51,504 bases of DNA from Acidaminococcus fermentans_A (GCF_052216985.1 NZ_JBQOUY010000017.1:1-51504), one strand, 5' to 3'; positions 25,528 through 35,107 are shown, counted from the first letter of the stretch. Notes: generated from the letters alone by a model not told the origin. A program made the numbers and translations.

Positions 25528-26079
25528 GTGGCAAAACGGTTTTATGAACTGGAAGTGGCAGGGGTCAAACGGTCCCTGCCAGTGATCAATATTTCGGATA
25601 CCCTGGCCATTGCCGGGTTCGTGATCCTGGGAGACACGGAAATCGTGGAAAAAACGGCGGCGGAACTGGCCAAAAAGGTGCCAGCGGATACGGATATCCT
25701 GATGGCGGCGGAAACCAAGGGGATCCCCTTGGTCCAAGCCATGGCCCGGATCCTGGGGATGCCCCGGTACATCGTGGCCCGGAAATCGGTCAAGGCCTAT
25801 ATGGAACATCCGCTGATCGTGGAAGATGAGTCCATCACCACCCAGGGCAAGCAGATGCTCTGCCTCCAGGATGAAGACATCGAACGGGTCCGGGGCCATA
25901 AGGTGACCTTGGTGGACGACGTGATCAGTACCGGGGGATCTATGAAAGCTCTGGAAGAGCTGGTGTCGGAAGCCGGAGGAACAGTGAACGGAAAGATGGC
26001 CATCCTGGCCGAGGGGGATTCCATCGGACGGAAAGACATCATCGTCCTGGCGGATCTGCCGCTGTTCAAAGCAGAATGA
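25528..26079 (+). CDS. Adenine-phosphoribosyltransferase-like protein
   Basis: 183-residue type I phosphoribosyltransferase. The PRPP-binding motif VTLVDDVISTGGS (about 130-142) is intact, preceded by MAAETKGIPLVQAMARILG, the flexible-loop region with VARKS, as in Apt-like enzymes. It would join a purine base to PRPP. The start is GTG at 25528 with GCGGGGAGGG upstream. Adenine is the likeliest base but xanthine or a regulatory role cannot be excluded. It sits directly behind the DnaA-box cluster. Confidence 0.8.
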   Translation: MAKRFYELEVAGVKRSLPVINISDTLAIAGFVILGDTEIVEKTAAELAKKVPADTDILMAAETKGIPLVQAMARILGMPRYIVARKSVKAYMEHPLIVEDESITTQGKQMLCLQDEDIERVRGHKVTLVDDVISTGGSMKALEELVSEAGGTVNGKMAILAEGDSIGRKDIIVLADLPLFKAE

Positions 26080-26086
26080 GAAAGCG

Positions 26087-26160
26087 AAGGGGTTGTTGCC
26101 CGACCGGTGCAACAACCCCTTCTTCAGCCTCAAAAAAGCTTTGCTTTTTTGAGGCTTTTT
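26087..26160 (+). terminator. Two consecutive terminator hairpins
   Basis: The first, AAGGGGTTGTTGC/GCAACAACCCCTT (26087-26121), has the shared TGTTGC core but only a poor T run. The second, GCCTCAAAAAAGC/GCTTTTTTGAGGC (26127-26155), is followed by five T. Together they end the phosphoribosyltransferase transcript. Confidence 0.8.
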
Positions 26161-26211
26161 GCGTTAAAATGAAAAGATATACTTTTGTTTCTGAATGAGG
26201 GGGTAGCTTCT

Positions 26212-27075
26212 TTGAAAATCATAGACTTATTAAAGAGTCCGAAAGTCTGCGTATCCTGCGAACTGTTCCCGCCCAAGAAGGGAAGTGAACTGGAGCATGC
26301 CCAGGAAATCGTCCGGACCATTGCCATCCAGGGCGTGGATTATATGAGTGTCACCTATGGGGCTGGCGGGACCGCCGTAGGCAAAAGCGTGGCCCTGGTG
26401 TCCGAAATAGAACGGTGCGGGGTACCGGCCCTGGCCCATCTCACCTGTGTGGGAGCCGATAAAGTGAAAATCGAAGGGGTCCTGGACCAGCTGAAAGCCG
26501 CCCATGTGGAAAATGTACTGGCGCTCCGGGGAGACCTGCCCCAGGGCCAGGACCATCCTCTGGGAGACTATGCCCATGCCAGCGACCTGGTGAAAAAAAT
26601 CAAGAGCTACGGGGATTTCTGCGTGGGAGGTGCCACTTATCCGGAAGGCCATCCAGAGGCTGCTGGACTGGATGAAGACCTGGAACATACCAAAATGAAG
26701 GTAGAAGCCGGCTGCGATTTCCTGGTGACCCAGATGTTCTTCGACAATGCCATGTTCTACAATTTCATGTACCGGATGCTGGCCAAAGGCATCCATGTGC
26801 CGGTGGTGGCCGGGATCATGCCGGTGACCAACCTGAAACAGATCGAAAAGATCTTCACCTTGAGCGGAACTCCAGTGCCGGCGCCTCTCCGGGCCATGGC
26901 AGAACGGTTCGCCGATCATCCGGCTGCCCTGAAGCAGGCAGGGATGGCTTACGCCATCGGACAGATCGTGGACCTGATCGCCAACGGTTTCACCAATATC
27001 CACATCTACACCATGAACAAACCGGATATCATCGGGGGCATCCGCAGCAGCCTGTCGGAAATCATCCGCTGCTGA
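26212..27075 (+). CDS. metF: 5,10-methylenetetrahydrofolate reductase
   Basis: Flavin-dependent (beta-alpha)8 barrel enzyme making 5-methyl-THF for methionine synthase. The TTG at 26212 lies 8 nt after AGGGGG; an upstream TTG has no such site. The product has 287 residues. Family landmarks include CELFPPKKGSE with the catalytic Glu, SVTYGAGGT, NVLALRGDLP and FLVTQMFFDN. Followed by the MetH-reactivation gene after 13 nt. Confidence 0.92.
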   Translation: MKIIDLLKSPKVCVSCELFPPKKGSELEHAQEIVRTIAIQGVDYMSVTYGAGGTAVGKSVALVSEIERCGVPALAHLTCVGADKVKIEGVLDQLKAAHVENVLALRGDLPQGQDHPLGDYAHASDLVKKIKSYGDFCVGGATYPEGHPEAAGLDEDLEHTKMKVEAGCDFLVTQMFFDNAMFYNFMYRMLAKGIHVPVVAGIMPVTNLKQIEKIFTLSGTPVPAPLRAMAERFADHPAALKQAGMAYAIGQIVDLIANGFTNIHIYTMNKPDIIGGIRSSLSEIIRC

Positions 27076-27088
27076 AAGGAGCTGCGCC

Positions 27089-27790
27089 ATGGGAAACCTG
27101 CGGATCCAGTTCGATGAAAAAGAAGCCCTCCGGTATTTCGGGGCCCGGCCGGGGGATGATCAGGCAAGGATCACTGTGGACCGGGCCTTTCTCCAGCTGC
27201 GGAACGAAGTCCAGCCCCGGAATATCCTCCAGCAGTGGAGCTGTCAGGTGGTACAGGGTACAGAGGGAAAAAAGGGCCGAGTGATCCTAGAAGACGGTAC
27301 GGAATTTGTCAGTTCAGGCCTGGCCCGGCACCTGGCAGGCTGCGATGCCCTGCTGCTGTTCGGGGCCACGTTGGGCGCCCGGGTGGATACGGCTCTACGC
27401 CGGATCAGCATCCGCAGCATTGCAGAAGGGGCGGCAGCCCAGGCGGTGGCTGCGTCCCTGATCGAAAGCTACCTGGATCAGCAGGAAATCCTGTGGAAGC
27501 AGGAGCTGCCAAACACTTGGCAGTACCGGAGCCGGTTTTCCCCTGGGTACGGGGACTGGGACCTGGGGGAACAGCAGAAGATCTTCCGTCTCCTCAACTG
27601 TCCCAAGACCATCGGGCTGACCTTGACCGCCGGGGGTATCATGGCCCCCACCAAAAGCGTCACCGCGGTGATCGGCATCGACCGGAGCGGGAAAGAACCG
27701 GCTGTTGCGGAAGAAAGCCGCTGCGGTAAGAGAAACAAATGCGTCGCCTGCAGTAATGTGGACTGTCCTTTTCGTCAGGAGGAACTATGA
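27089..27790 (+). CDS. Stand-alone methionine synthase reactivation-domain protein
   Basis: The 233-residue protein matches the C-terminal SAM-binding activation domain of MetH, here a separate gene. The diagnostic segment is FSPGYGDWDL followed by LNCPKTIGLTLTAGGIMAPTKSVTAVIGI. It should allow reductive remethylation of oxidised cobalamin on MetH. A Cys-rich C-terminus (CGKRNKCVACSNVDC) is extra relative to E. coli MetH and may bind metal or a cluster. Its stop overlaps the metH start (ATGA), matching stoichiometric synthesis. Confidence 0.85.
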   Translation: MGNLRIQFDEKEALRYFGARPGDDQARITVDRAFLQLRNEVQPRNILQQWSCQVVQGTEGKKGRVILEDGTEFVSSGLARHLAGCDALLLFGATLGARVDTALRRISIRSIAEGAAAQAVAASLIESYLDQQEILWKQELPNTWQYRSRFSPGYGDWDLGEQQKIFRLLNCPKTIGLTLTAGGIMAPTKSVTAVIGIDRSGKEPAVAEESRCGKRNKCVACSNVDCPFRQEEL

Positions 27791-30204
27791 ATTTTACAGA
27801 AGCTTTGCATACCAAACGGCTGTTCTTTGATGGAGCCATGGGGACCATGCTCCAGGAAGCCGGCCTGAAACCGGGAGAATTGCCGGAAATCTGGAACCTG
27901 CTCCATCCGGAGAAGGTCCGGGCCATCCACCAGGCCTATGTCCGGGCCGGGGTGGATATCCTGAAAACCAATACCTTCGGGGCCAATGGCCTGAAGTTCG
28001 GAGCCACCCATGGCCAGCCGGAAGTGGAAGGATTGGTCCGGGCCGGAGTGGAAAACGCCCGGGCTGCCTTTGCTGCGGAAGGCCGGGATGGCTTTGTGGC
28101 CCTGGACCTGGGGCCCACCGGGAAACTGCTCCAGCCCTTCGGGGATCTGCCCTTTGCAGAAGCGGTGTCCCTGTATGCCCAGCAGGTAAAGGCGGGAACT
28201 GCTGCTGGAGCGGATCTGATCCTGATCGAGACCATGAGCGACAGCTACGAAGCTAAGGCGGCCATCCTAGCGGCCAAGGAGAATTCAGACCTGCCCGTTG
28301 TATGCACCTTTACTTTCGACGAAGATGGGAAGCTGCTGAATGGGGCTGATGTGACCACGGCCCTGGTGATGGCGGAATCCTTAGGAGCGGTGGCTGTGGG
28401 CTTCAACTGCGGGCAGGGGCCGGATACCCTGGTGAAACTGGTGCCCAGGGCCCTCCAGGCCGTGGATATCCCCTTGGTGGCCAATCCCAACGCAGGGCTG
28501 CCGGTCCAGAAGGATGGGAAGACCGTATTCCACATTGATGCTTCTGGCTATGCGCCGTTGATGGTGCCCTTCGCGGAAGCCGGGGTATCTGTACTAGGGG
28601 GCTGCTGTGGCACTACACCAGAGCATATCGCCAGACTCATCGAAGCCTGCCGGGATATCCCCCTGCCGGCTCCCCGGTCTGGAGCTCCTTGCGCCATTGC
28701 CGGCTACGGCAGGGCGGTGGATTTCAAAGGGATGCCAGTGATCATCGGGGAAAGGATCAATCCTACCGGGAAACCCCGGCTGAAGGAGGCCCTGAAGGCC
28801 CAGAATATGGACTATGTATGCCAGCTGGCCCTGGAACAGCTGGATAAGGGGGCCCAGGTACTGGATGTGAACGTGGGAGTGCCAGGGGTGGACGAACCCG
28901 CCCTGATCGAAAAGGTGATCCTCACCCTCCAGTCCATCACCTCCGTCCCGCTCCAGATCGACACCTCCAACATCGAAGCCATGGAACGGGCCCTGCGGAT
29001 TTACAACGGCCGTCCCCTGCTGAATTCCGTCAACGGCAAGGCGGAAAACATGGCGGAAGTGTTGCCCCTGGCCAAAAAGTACGGGGCCGCCCTGGTAGGG
29101 CTATGCCTGGATGAAAAAGGCATTGCCGATACTGCAGAAGGCCGGCTGGAAGTGGCAGACAAAGTGATCGCTGAAGCTGGAAAATACGGGATCCCCGCCA
29201 AAGACATGGTGATGGATCCCCTGGCCATGACCATCAGTACCGGAGGCCAGAATGCCCAAATCGACTTGGAAGTGATCCGGCAGCTGAAGGCTCGGAACAT
29301 CAAGACCGTCATGGGGGTCTCCAATATTTCTTTCGGGCTTCCCAGCCGGGATGCGGTGAATAGCGCCTTCTTCGCTATGGCCATGGAGGCAGGCCTTTCC
29401 GCGGGGATCATCAATCCCAACAGCGGGGCCATGATGGGAGCCTATATTGCCTACGGGGCTCTCAGCGGCAAGGACGAAGGCTGCAAGAAGTATGTAGAAT
29501 ATTTTGCAGACGCTCCTCAGATGGTGGCGGTGGCCAAATCCCAGGGGGATACCAAACCGGTGGCCAAAGGCTTCCAGAAGGAATATCAACTGGAAGAAGC
29601 CATTGTGAAAGGACTCACCAGCCAGGTGGAAAACGGGGTCAAAAAGCAGCTGGCAGAAGGGAAGCCAGCCCTGGACATCATTAATGAAGCCATGATCCCA
29701 GCCCTCAATATCGTGGGGGATATGTTCGAAAAGAAAAAGTTGTTCCTGCCCCAGCTGTTGGTCAGCGCCGATGCGGCCAAAGCGGGATTCGAAATCCTGA
29801 AGCAGTCCATTGCCACAGGAACTGCCACGGAAAAAGGTGATCCTATCGTCATCTGCACCGTAAAAGGGGATATCCACGATATTGGCAAGAACATCGTGAA
29901 AGTGCTGCTGGAAAACTATGGCTACCAGGTCATCGATCTGGGGAAGGATGTGCCCCCGGAAGAAGTGGTGAAAGCCGCTCAGGAATACGGGGCCAGACTG
30001 GTGGGGCTCAGTGCCCTCATGACCACCACCGTAGGGGCCATGGAAGAGACCATCCGCCAGCTCCGCCAGGCGCTGCCGGACTGCCGGGTCATGGTGGGGG
30101 GCGCCGTGATGACCGAAGAATATGCACGGACCATCGGCGCCGATTTCTATGGAGCCAATGCCGTCGCCAGCGTCCATTATGCCAATCAGCTGTTCCATAA
30201 ATAA
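27787..30204 (+). CDS. metH: Cobalamin-dependent methionine synthase lacking the reactivation domain
   Basis: Transfers methyl from 5-methyl-THF via cobalamin to homocysteine. The 805 residues comprise a homocysteine domain (about 1-290) with zinc ligands Cys208, Cys273 and Cys274, a pterin-binding domain (about 310-560, GERINPTGKP), and a cap plus B12-binding domain (about 600-805) with His697 in DIHDIG as lower axial ligand. It stops where the activation domain would begin; that part is the gene immediately upstream. Confidence 0.95.
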   Translation: MNFTEALHTKRLFFDGAMGTMLQEAGLKPGELPEIWNLLHPEKVRAIHQAYVRAGVDILKTNTFGANGLKFGATHGQPEVEGLVRAGVENARAAFAAEGRDGFVALDLGPTGKLLQPFGDLPFAEAVSLYAQQVKAGTAAGADLILIETMSDSYEAKAAILAAKENSDLPVVCTFTFDEDGKLLNGADVTTALVMAESLGAVAVGFNCGQGPDTLVKLVPRALQAVDIPLVANPNAGLPVQKDGKTVFHIDASGYAPLMVPFAEAGVSVLGGCCGTTPEHIARLIEACRDIPLPAPRSGAPCAIAGYGRAVDFKGMPVIIGERINPTGKPRLKEALKAQNMDYVCQLALEQLDKGAQVLDVNVGVPGVDEPALIEKVILTLQSITSVPLQIDTSNIEAMERALRIYNGRPLLNSVNGKAENMAEVLPLAKKYGAALVGLCLDEKGIADTAEGRLEVADKVIAEAGKYGIPAKDMVMDPLAMTISTGGQNAQIDLEVIRQLKARNIKTVMGVSNISFGLPSRDAVNSAFFAMAMEAGLSAGIINPNSGAMMGAYIAYGALSGKDEGCKKYVEYFADAPQMVAVAKSQGDTKPVAKGFQKEYQLEEAIVKGLTSQVENGVKKQLAEGKPALDIINEAMIPALNIVGDMFEKKKLFLPQLLVSADAAKAGFEILKQSIATGTATEKGDPIVICTVKGDIHDIGKNIVKVLLENYGYQVIDLGKDVPPEEVVKAAQEYGARLVGLSALMTTTVGAMEETIRQLRQALPDCRVMVGGAVMTEEYARTIGADFYGANAVASVHYANQLFHK

Positions 30205-30231
30205 TCCTAATACAGAAAGAAGAGAAGAAAC

Positions 30232-30969
30232 ATGAGAAGACCTTTGATCGGCGTCTCCGGAAGCCATATGGTGGATGGCCGCGGCGTTTTTGCTGGGTAT
30301 CACCGTTCCTATGTGAATGACGACTATATCCGTTCCGTGAACGAAGCCGGAGGGGTGGCCATCCTGGTACCCTTTACGGAAGATGAAGAAGCTTCCCGGG
30401 AAATCATGAGCCGGGTGGACGGGCTGGTGCTCAGCGGGGGCCACGATGTGTACCCCCTCCTGTACGGGGAGGAACCCTGCCGGCAGATCGGGCCGGTGTG
30501 GCCGGCCCGGGATCGGTTCGACCTGCTGCTGCTGGCGGAAGCGGAAAAGCGGGGGATCCCGGTGATGGGCATCTGCCGGGGCTGCCAGATCATCAATGTG
30601 GCCCATGGAGGAACCCTGTACCAGGACCTGTCTCTAGACAAAAATTCCTATGTGAAGCATTCCCAGAACCAGGATCCTGCTACTCCCACCCATACAGTGG
30701 AAATCCAAGCAGGGAGCCGGGCAGCTCGGATCCTGGGCCGGACGGAGTGGGTCACCAACACCCATCACCACCAGACGGTACACCAGGTGGGCGAGGGGCT
30801 GAAGGTCACCGGACGGGCCAAGGACGGTACCGTGGAAATCATGGAAGGCACCGGGGACACCTACCTGATGGCCTACCAGTTTCATCCGGAAATGATGTCC
30901 ATCAACAATGCCCAGGCCAAAGCCCTTTTTGGGGATTTCATCGCAGCAGCCAAAGGAGAAAAAGCTTAA
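30232..30969 (+). CDS. Class-I glutamine amidotransferase, peptidase C26 (PuuD-like)
   Basis: 245 residues. The nucleophile is Cys115 in GICRGCQIINV, and the His218-Glu220 pair is in QFHPEM. THHHQTVHQVG is typical of gamma-glutamyl-GABA hydrolases such as PuuD, which cleave gamma-glutamyl amides in putrescine breakdown. Substrate unproven. AGAAGAGAAG precedes the ATG. The permease gene begins 1 nt after its stop codon, so both probably serve the same compound. Confidence 0.82.
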   Translation: MRRPLIGVSGSHMVDGRGVFAGYHRSYVNDDYIRSVNEAGGVAILVPFTEDEEASREIMSRVDGLVLSGGHDVYPLLYGEEPCRQIGPVWPARDRFDLLLLAEAEKRGIPVMGICRGCQIINVAHGGTLYQDLSLDKNSYVKHSQNQDPATPTHTVEIQAGSRAARILGRTEWVTNTHHHQTVHQVGEGLKVTGRAKDGTVEIMEGTGDTYLMAYQFHPEMMSINNAQAKALFGDFIAAAKGEKA

Positions 30970-30970
30970 C

Positions 30971-32275
30971 ATGACGGAGAAAAAAGAAAAATTCGGGCTG
31001 CTCAGCATTATCCTGCTGGGCATCAACGGAATCATCGGTACCGGGATCTTCCTGCTGCCTAACCGGGCCTATGCCCTGATGGGTCCGGCTTCCCTGGGCA
31101 TCCTGCTGTTCGACGCCTTCCTGGCCGGGGCTCTGGCCCTGTGCTTTGCAGAAGCCGCCGGGTTCTTTTCCCGGAACGGGGGACCTTACCTGTACGCCAA
31201 AGCCGCCTTCGGAGATTTCTGGGGCTATGAGATCGGGGTGCTGAAGCTGGTGGTGACCATCATCGCCTGGGCCGCCATGGCCGTAGGCTTTGCCACCGCC
31301 CTGGGGGCTGCGTTCCCGGCCTTTGCCGGGGAACAGGCTAAGGACATCATTGCGGCGGTGCTGATCGGGGGGCTCAGCGCTCTGAACATCGCCGGGGTGA
31401 AGGCTTCCAAATACTTGAATAACATCCTCACCGTATCCAAACTGGTGCCCCTGGTGCTGTTCATTGCCCTGGGGATCTTCTTCATCAACGGCAGCAATTT
31501 CACTCCCTTTGTGCCGGCCCACTTGGAAGAAGGAGCTTTTGCCAACGCCGCCATTACCATGTTCTTTGCCTTCACCGGTTTTGAAGCCATTGCGGTAGGG
31601 GCGGAAGACTTCAAGGCGCCCAAGAAGAACCTGCCTCGGGGCATCATCCTGACCATGCTCCTGGTGACGGTGATCTATATGCTGGTGGTGGCCATTTCCA
31701 TCGGTATCCTGGGGCCGGACCTGGCTGCTGACAAGGCACCCATCCAGACCGCCTTCGGACGGATCCTGGGACCGGTGGGGGCCTACATCATCCTGGTGGG
31801 CACCCTGTTCTCCATGGGGGGCATCAACATGGCGGAAGCCTTCATCGCACCCCGGGCCTGCACCTCCCTGTCCGAAGACGGGATGCTGCCAGAAATCCTG
31901 GCCAAACGGACTCCCTGGGGGACTCCCTATGTGGCCAGTATCGTCATCGCCGTTTTGAGCATTGCCCTGGCCTGGAGCGGCAGCTTCACCACCCTGGCGG
32001 CCATCAGCGCCGTATCCCGGTTCACCCAATACCTGCCCACCTGCCTGGCAGTGATCGTGTTCCGGAAAAAGTGGGCGGACCGTCCCCGGACCTACAAGAT
32101 CCCCGGGGGCATCACCATTCCGGTGATCGCTGTGGTCACCAGCCTGTGGATGCTGTCCAATGCCAAGACCATGCAGCTGGTATGGGGCCTGGGCGGCTGC
32201 CTGGTGATCCTGCCCTATTACTTCGTCTACGCCAGCAAGAAGAAGCGGGGCCTGATCAAAGAGAAGGAAGAGTAA
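30971..32275 (+). CDS. APC-family amino acid or polyamine permease
   Basis: 434 residues with about 12 membrane segments. The N-terminal ILLGINGIIGTGIFLLP matches the glycine-rich first unwound helix of APC transporters. Further typical parts are FFAFTGFEAIAVGAEDFKAPKKNLPRG (amphipathic loop after segment 6). The start is the ATG at 30971, behind AAAGGAGA. Pairing with a PuuD-like hydrolase suggests an amine, gamma-glutamyl compound or amino acid as cargo. Confidence 0.85.
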   Translation: MTEKKEKFGLLSIILLGINGIIGTGIFLLPNRAYALMGPASLGILLFDAFLAGALALCFAEAAGFFSRNGGPYLYAKAAFGDFWGYEIGVLKLVVTIIAWAAMAVGFATALGAAFPAFAGEQAKDIIAAVLIGGLSALNIAGVKASKYLNNILTVSKLVPLVLFIALGIFFINGSNFTPFVPAHLEEGAFANAAITMFFAFTGFEAIAVGAEDFKAPKKNLPRGIILTMLLVTVIYMLVVAISIGILGPDLAADKAPIQTAFGRILGPVGAYIILVGTLFSMGGINMAEAFIAPRACTSLSEDGMLPEILAKRTPWGTPYVASIVIAVLSIALAWSGSFTTLAAISAVSRFTQYLPTCLAVIVFRKKWADRPRTYKIPGGITIPVIAVVTSLWMLSNAKTMQLVWGLGGCLVILPYYFVYASKKKRGLIKEKEE

Positions 32276-32288
32276 AGAAAGGATTGTT

Positions 32289-33398
32289 ATGGATCTCCAA
32301 ACACTGCTGCATAAAGAAAATATGGACCGGGAGGATCTGGTCACCCTGCTGGGGCTGACGGACCCGACAGACCGGAAGGCCCTGTACGATGCCGCCTACC
32401 AGGTGAAAAGCGCTTCGGTGGGCCGGGTGGCTTATTACCGGGGCCTCCTGGAATTTTCCAACCGGTGCATCAAAAACTGTCTCTACTGCGGTATCCGCCG
32501 GGACAATGAAGAAGTGGAACGGTTCGATACCGCCCGGGAGGACATCCTGGCCATGGCTCGATGGGCCCTGGACAACCAGTACGGATCTTTGACCCTCCAA
32601 TCTGGTGAACGCCAGGACGAGGAATTCATCGCCTTTGTGGAAGGACTGATCCGGGACATCAAGAAGCTCAGTGACGGGAAACTGGGGCTCACACTGTGCC
32701 TGGGGGAACAGACGGAAGAGACCTACCGGCGATGGCTGGAGGCGGGGGCCCACCGGTACCTGCTGCGGATCGAAACCAGCAATCCGGCGCTGTATGCCAC
32801 CCTCCATCCCCGGGACGGCCATCATGAATGGACCGTCCGGAAGCACTGCCTGGAAATCCTCCGGAAACTGGGGTACCAGGTGGGCACCGGAGTGATGATC
32901 GGCCTGCCGGGCCAAACCCTGGAAGACCTGGCGGATGACATCCTGTTCTACCGGGACATGGACATCGACATGATCGGTATGGGGCCCTATGTGGTCCATC
33001 ACAACACCCCTCTGGGGAAACAGGTGGTGGCGGATGGGGGGAACACTCCGGAAGCCCAGCAGCACCGGTTCATCCTGGGGCTGAATATGATCGCCGTGAC
33101 CCGGCTGTTCCTGAAGGACGTGAACATTGCCGCTACTACCGCTCTACAGGCCCTGAATCCACTGGGACGGGAACTGGGGCTGAAGGCCGGGGCCAACATC
33201 CTGATGCCCATTGTGACCCTGCCCAAATTCCGGCCTGATTACCTGCTCTATGACAACAAGCCCTGTGTGGAAGACAGTCCGGACCAGTGCCGGAATTGCC
33301 TATCCGCCCGGGTGGCCTCTGTAGGGGATACCGTGGGATTCGGGAAGTGGGGGGATTCGCCCCATTATTTCCGGGAGCATGGGGGTGTCGGGAAATAG
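32289..33398 (+). CDS. hydE: [FeFe]-hydrogenase maturation radical SAM protein HydE
   Basis: Helps build the H-cluster of [FeFe] hydrogenase. The 369 residues include the radical SAM motif CIKNCLYC (Cys60, 64, 67) and the C-terminal second cluster motif of many HydE proteins (Cys326, Cys334, Cys337 in CVEDSPDQCRNC). LEFSNRCIKNCLYCGIR and GTGVMIGLPGQT are typical. No hydF, hydG or hydrogenase gene is in the window. PylB is the closest alternative but lacks the C-terminal cluster. ATG 13 nt after the permease stop. Confidence 0.9.
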   Translation: MDLQTLLHKENMDREDLVTLLGLTDPTDRKALYDAAYQVKSASVGRVAYYRGLLEFSNRCIKNCLYCGIRRDNEEVERFDTAREDILAMARWALDNQYGSLTLQSGERQDEEFIAFVEGLIRDIKKLSDGKLGLTLCLGEQTEETYRRWLEAGAHRYLLRIETSNPALYATLHPRDGHHEWTVRKHCLEILRKLGYQVGTGVMIGLPGQTLEDLADDILFYRDMDIDMIGMGPYVVHHNTPLGKQVVADGGNTPEAQQHRFILGLNMIAVTRLFLKDVNIAATTALQALNPLGRELGLKAGANILMPIVTLPKFRPDYLLYDNKPCVEDSPDQCRNCLSARVASVGDTVGFGKWGDSPHYFREHGGVGK

Positions 33399-33410
33399 GA
33401 TTTTCCCGGC

Positions 33411-33655
33411 GCTGACCGTTGACTGCTGATAAAGGGGCTGTTGCGCATGCAACAGCCCGTCATACGTCATAGGTCATACGCCGATGGAAGCCAGCTTTGC
33501 TGGCTTCGAATTTAAGAAAATCAGTTGATTTATGGAGTCAGTTTTGAAGTTTCAAAATCAATTTGTGAAAATTGATTTCCAAAAGCGTATGACGTATGAC
33601 GATTGACGTATGACGAAAGGGGGTGTTGCACGTAACGTGCAACACCCCCTTTTTT
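33411..33655. repeat. Intergenic heptamer element, GTCATAC subtype
   Basis: Outside the left hairpin three units of a different type occur: GCTGACC, GTTGACT, GCTGATA (33411-33431). Hairpin GGGCTGTTGC/GCAACAGCCC (33435-33458) is followed by GTCATAC, GTCATAG, GTCATAC, GCC (33459-33482). A 102-nt spacer, AT-rich with hairpins, follows. The right arm (33585-33614) read in reverse is GTCATAC, GTCAATC, GTCATAC, GTCATAC, GC. The right end is a strong terminator hairpin. It separates convergent hydE and the FAD oxidase gene. Confidence 0.85.
33616..33655. terminator. Bidirectional terminator between hydE and the FAD oxidase gene
   Basis: GGGGGTGTTGCACGT/ACGTGCAACACCCCC with A run on the left and six T on the right. 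It overlaps the stop codon of the minus-strand gene. Confidence 0.9.
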
Positions 33656-35069
33656 AGAAGCATACCTTATTGGGATTCAAGATCAAATTGGGATCGAATA
33701 CTTCCTTGATGCCCTGCATCAGACGGATGGGCGTATCTCCCAGGTTTTCTGCCAGGAACTGGACCTTGCCGAAGCCGATACCGTGTTCTCCGGAAATCTG
33801 GCCTCCCAGCTCCGTGCACTTGGCATACAGGAGATGCATGAATTGTTCTACGGATTTTTTGAATTCCACCAGGTCCATCTCATTGGCACAGGTGTAGATA
33901 TGCAGGTTGCCGTCTCCAGCATGGCCGAACATCTTCACTTCGAAGGGGAAGTCTCCCTGGATCTCCTTGATGTACAGGACGAAATCCGGGATCTGGGAAA
34001 CGGGGACCACCACATCGCATTCGTCCAGCAGGGCGAATTGTTCCTCGATGCCTTCCAGGAAGGCGGAACGGGCGGCCCAGGTCTTCTCCAGGAACATGGG
34101 GGTATCGGCGACCAGCACGTCCAGGGCTCCGGCTTCCAGGAGCATCTCGGCGGCTTCTTCCACCAGCTTGTCCAGCTGATCCCGGTCATTGGAATCCAGG
34201 GTCACCAGCAGGTAAGCCCCTACTTCCTGGCCTTCCACCACTTTGGGGAAGACGCTCTTGCCCATATAGGCTTCGGAAGATTCTAGGATTTCCTTTTCAA
34301 AGAATTCCAGGGTCTGGGGATCCAGGCTGGAATGTTTGATGGCCGGTACGGCTCCGATCCCATCTGCCAGTTCTGCAAAGGGGACGATAAGGGTCACATG
34401 GCATTGGGGCGGAGCGATCAGTTTCAGGGTCAGCTCCGTGATGATCCCCAGGGTCCCTTCGGATCCGATCATCAAGTTCAGCAGGCTGTAGCCAGAGGTG
34501 GTCTTGGAGACAGGAGCCCCTAGGCGGACGATTTCCCCCGTGGGCAGTACCACCGTCATGGCTTGGACATAATCCCGGGTGGTCCCGTATTTGACGGCCC
34601 GCATCCCTCCAGCGTTGGTGGAGACGTTGCCTCCCAGGGTAGCGAACTTTTCACCCGGATCAGGGGGATAGAACATCCCATGGGCCAGGGCGTCTTTGGA
34701 CAAGGTATCCAGCAGGACACCGGGCTGCACCCGCACGTTCATATTCTTTTCATCGTAGCCCAGGATCTGGTTCATCCGGGATGTACACAGTACCAGCCCC
34801 TGCTGGACCGGCGTAGCACCGCCGGCCAGGCCGGTCCCTGCTCCCCGGACGGTGACTGGGATGTGATGGGCATTGCACAGCTTCATGATGGCGGCAATCT
34901 CTTCTGTGCTTTCTACATCGATGGTGGCTTCCGGCATGCCGATGCCGTAGATGGGCATGGCATCATGGGCATAATCCGGATTGATGTCCTCTCCGGTGAT
35001 GACCCGTTTTCCAGAAATCCCACGGAGTGCCTCCAGCACATCCGGTGTAATGGGCTGATAATCGATCAT
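33654..35069 (-). CDS. FAD-linked oxidase of the GlcD / D-lactate dehydrogenase type
   Basis: Oxidises a 2-hydroxy acid such as D-lactate, glycolate or 2-hydroxyglutarate. The 471 residues have the FAD-binding PCMH domain (about 40-220; VTVRGAGTGLAGGATPVQQG, PPDPGEKFATLGGNVSTNAGG) and the C-terminal FAD-oxidase domain ending in GHAGDGNLHI, GEHGIG and FDPNLILNPNK. No iron-sulphur partner or lactate permease adjoins it. Electron acceptor unknown, possibly an electron-transferring flavoprotein. Confidence 0.88.
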   Translation of the reverse strand: MIDYQPITPDVLEALRGISGKRVITGEDINPDYAHDAMPIYGIGMPEATIDVESTEEIAAIMKLCNAHHIPVTVRGAGTGLAGGATPVQQGLVLCTSRMNQILGYDEKNMNVRVQPGVLLDTLSKDALAHGMFYPPDPGEKFATLGGNVSTNAGGMRAVKYGTTRDYVQAMTVVLPTGEIVRLGAPVSKTTSGYSLLNLMIGSEGTLGIITELTLKLIAPPQCHVTLIVPFAELADGIGAVPAIKHSSLDPQTLEFFEKEILESSEAYMGKSVFPKVVEGQEVGAYLLVTLDSNDRDQLDKLVEEAAEMLLEAGALDVLVADTPMFLEKTWAARSAFLEGIEEQFALLDECDVVVPVSQIPDFVLYIKEIQGDFPFEVKMFGHAGDGNLHIYTCANEMDLVEFKKSVEQFMHLLYAKCTELGGQISGEHGIGFGKVQFLAENLGDTPIRLMQGIKEVFDPNLILNPNKVCF

Positions 35070-35107
35070 GGTTCAAGTTCCTCCCTTTATAACAAAAACG
35101 TAGGCTT

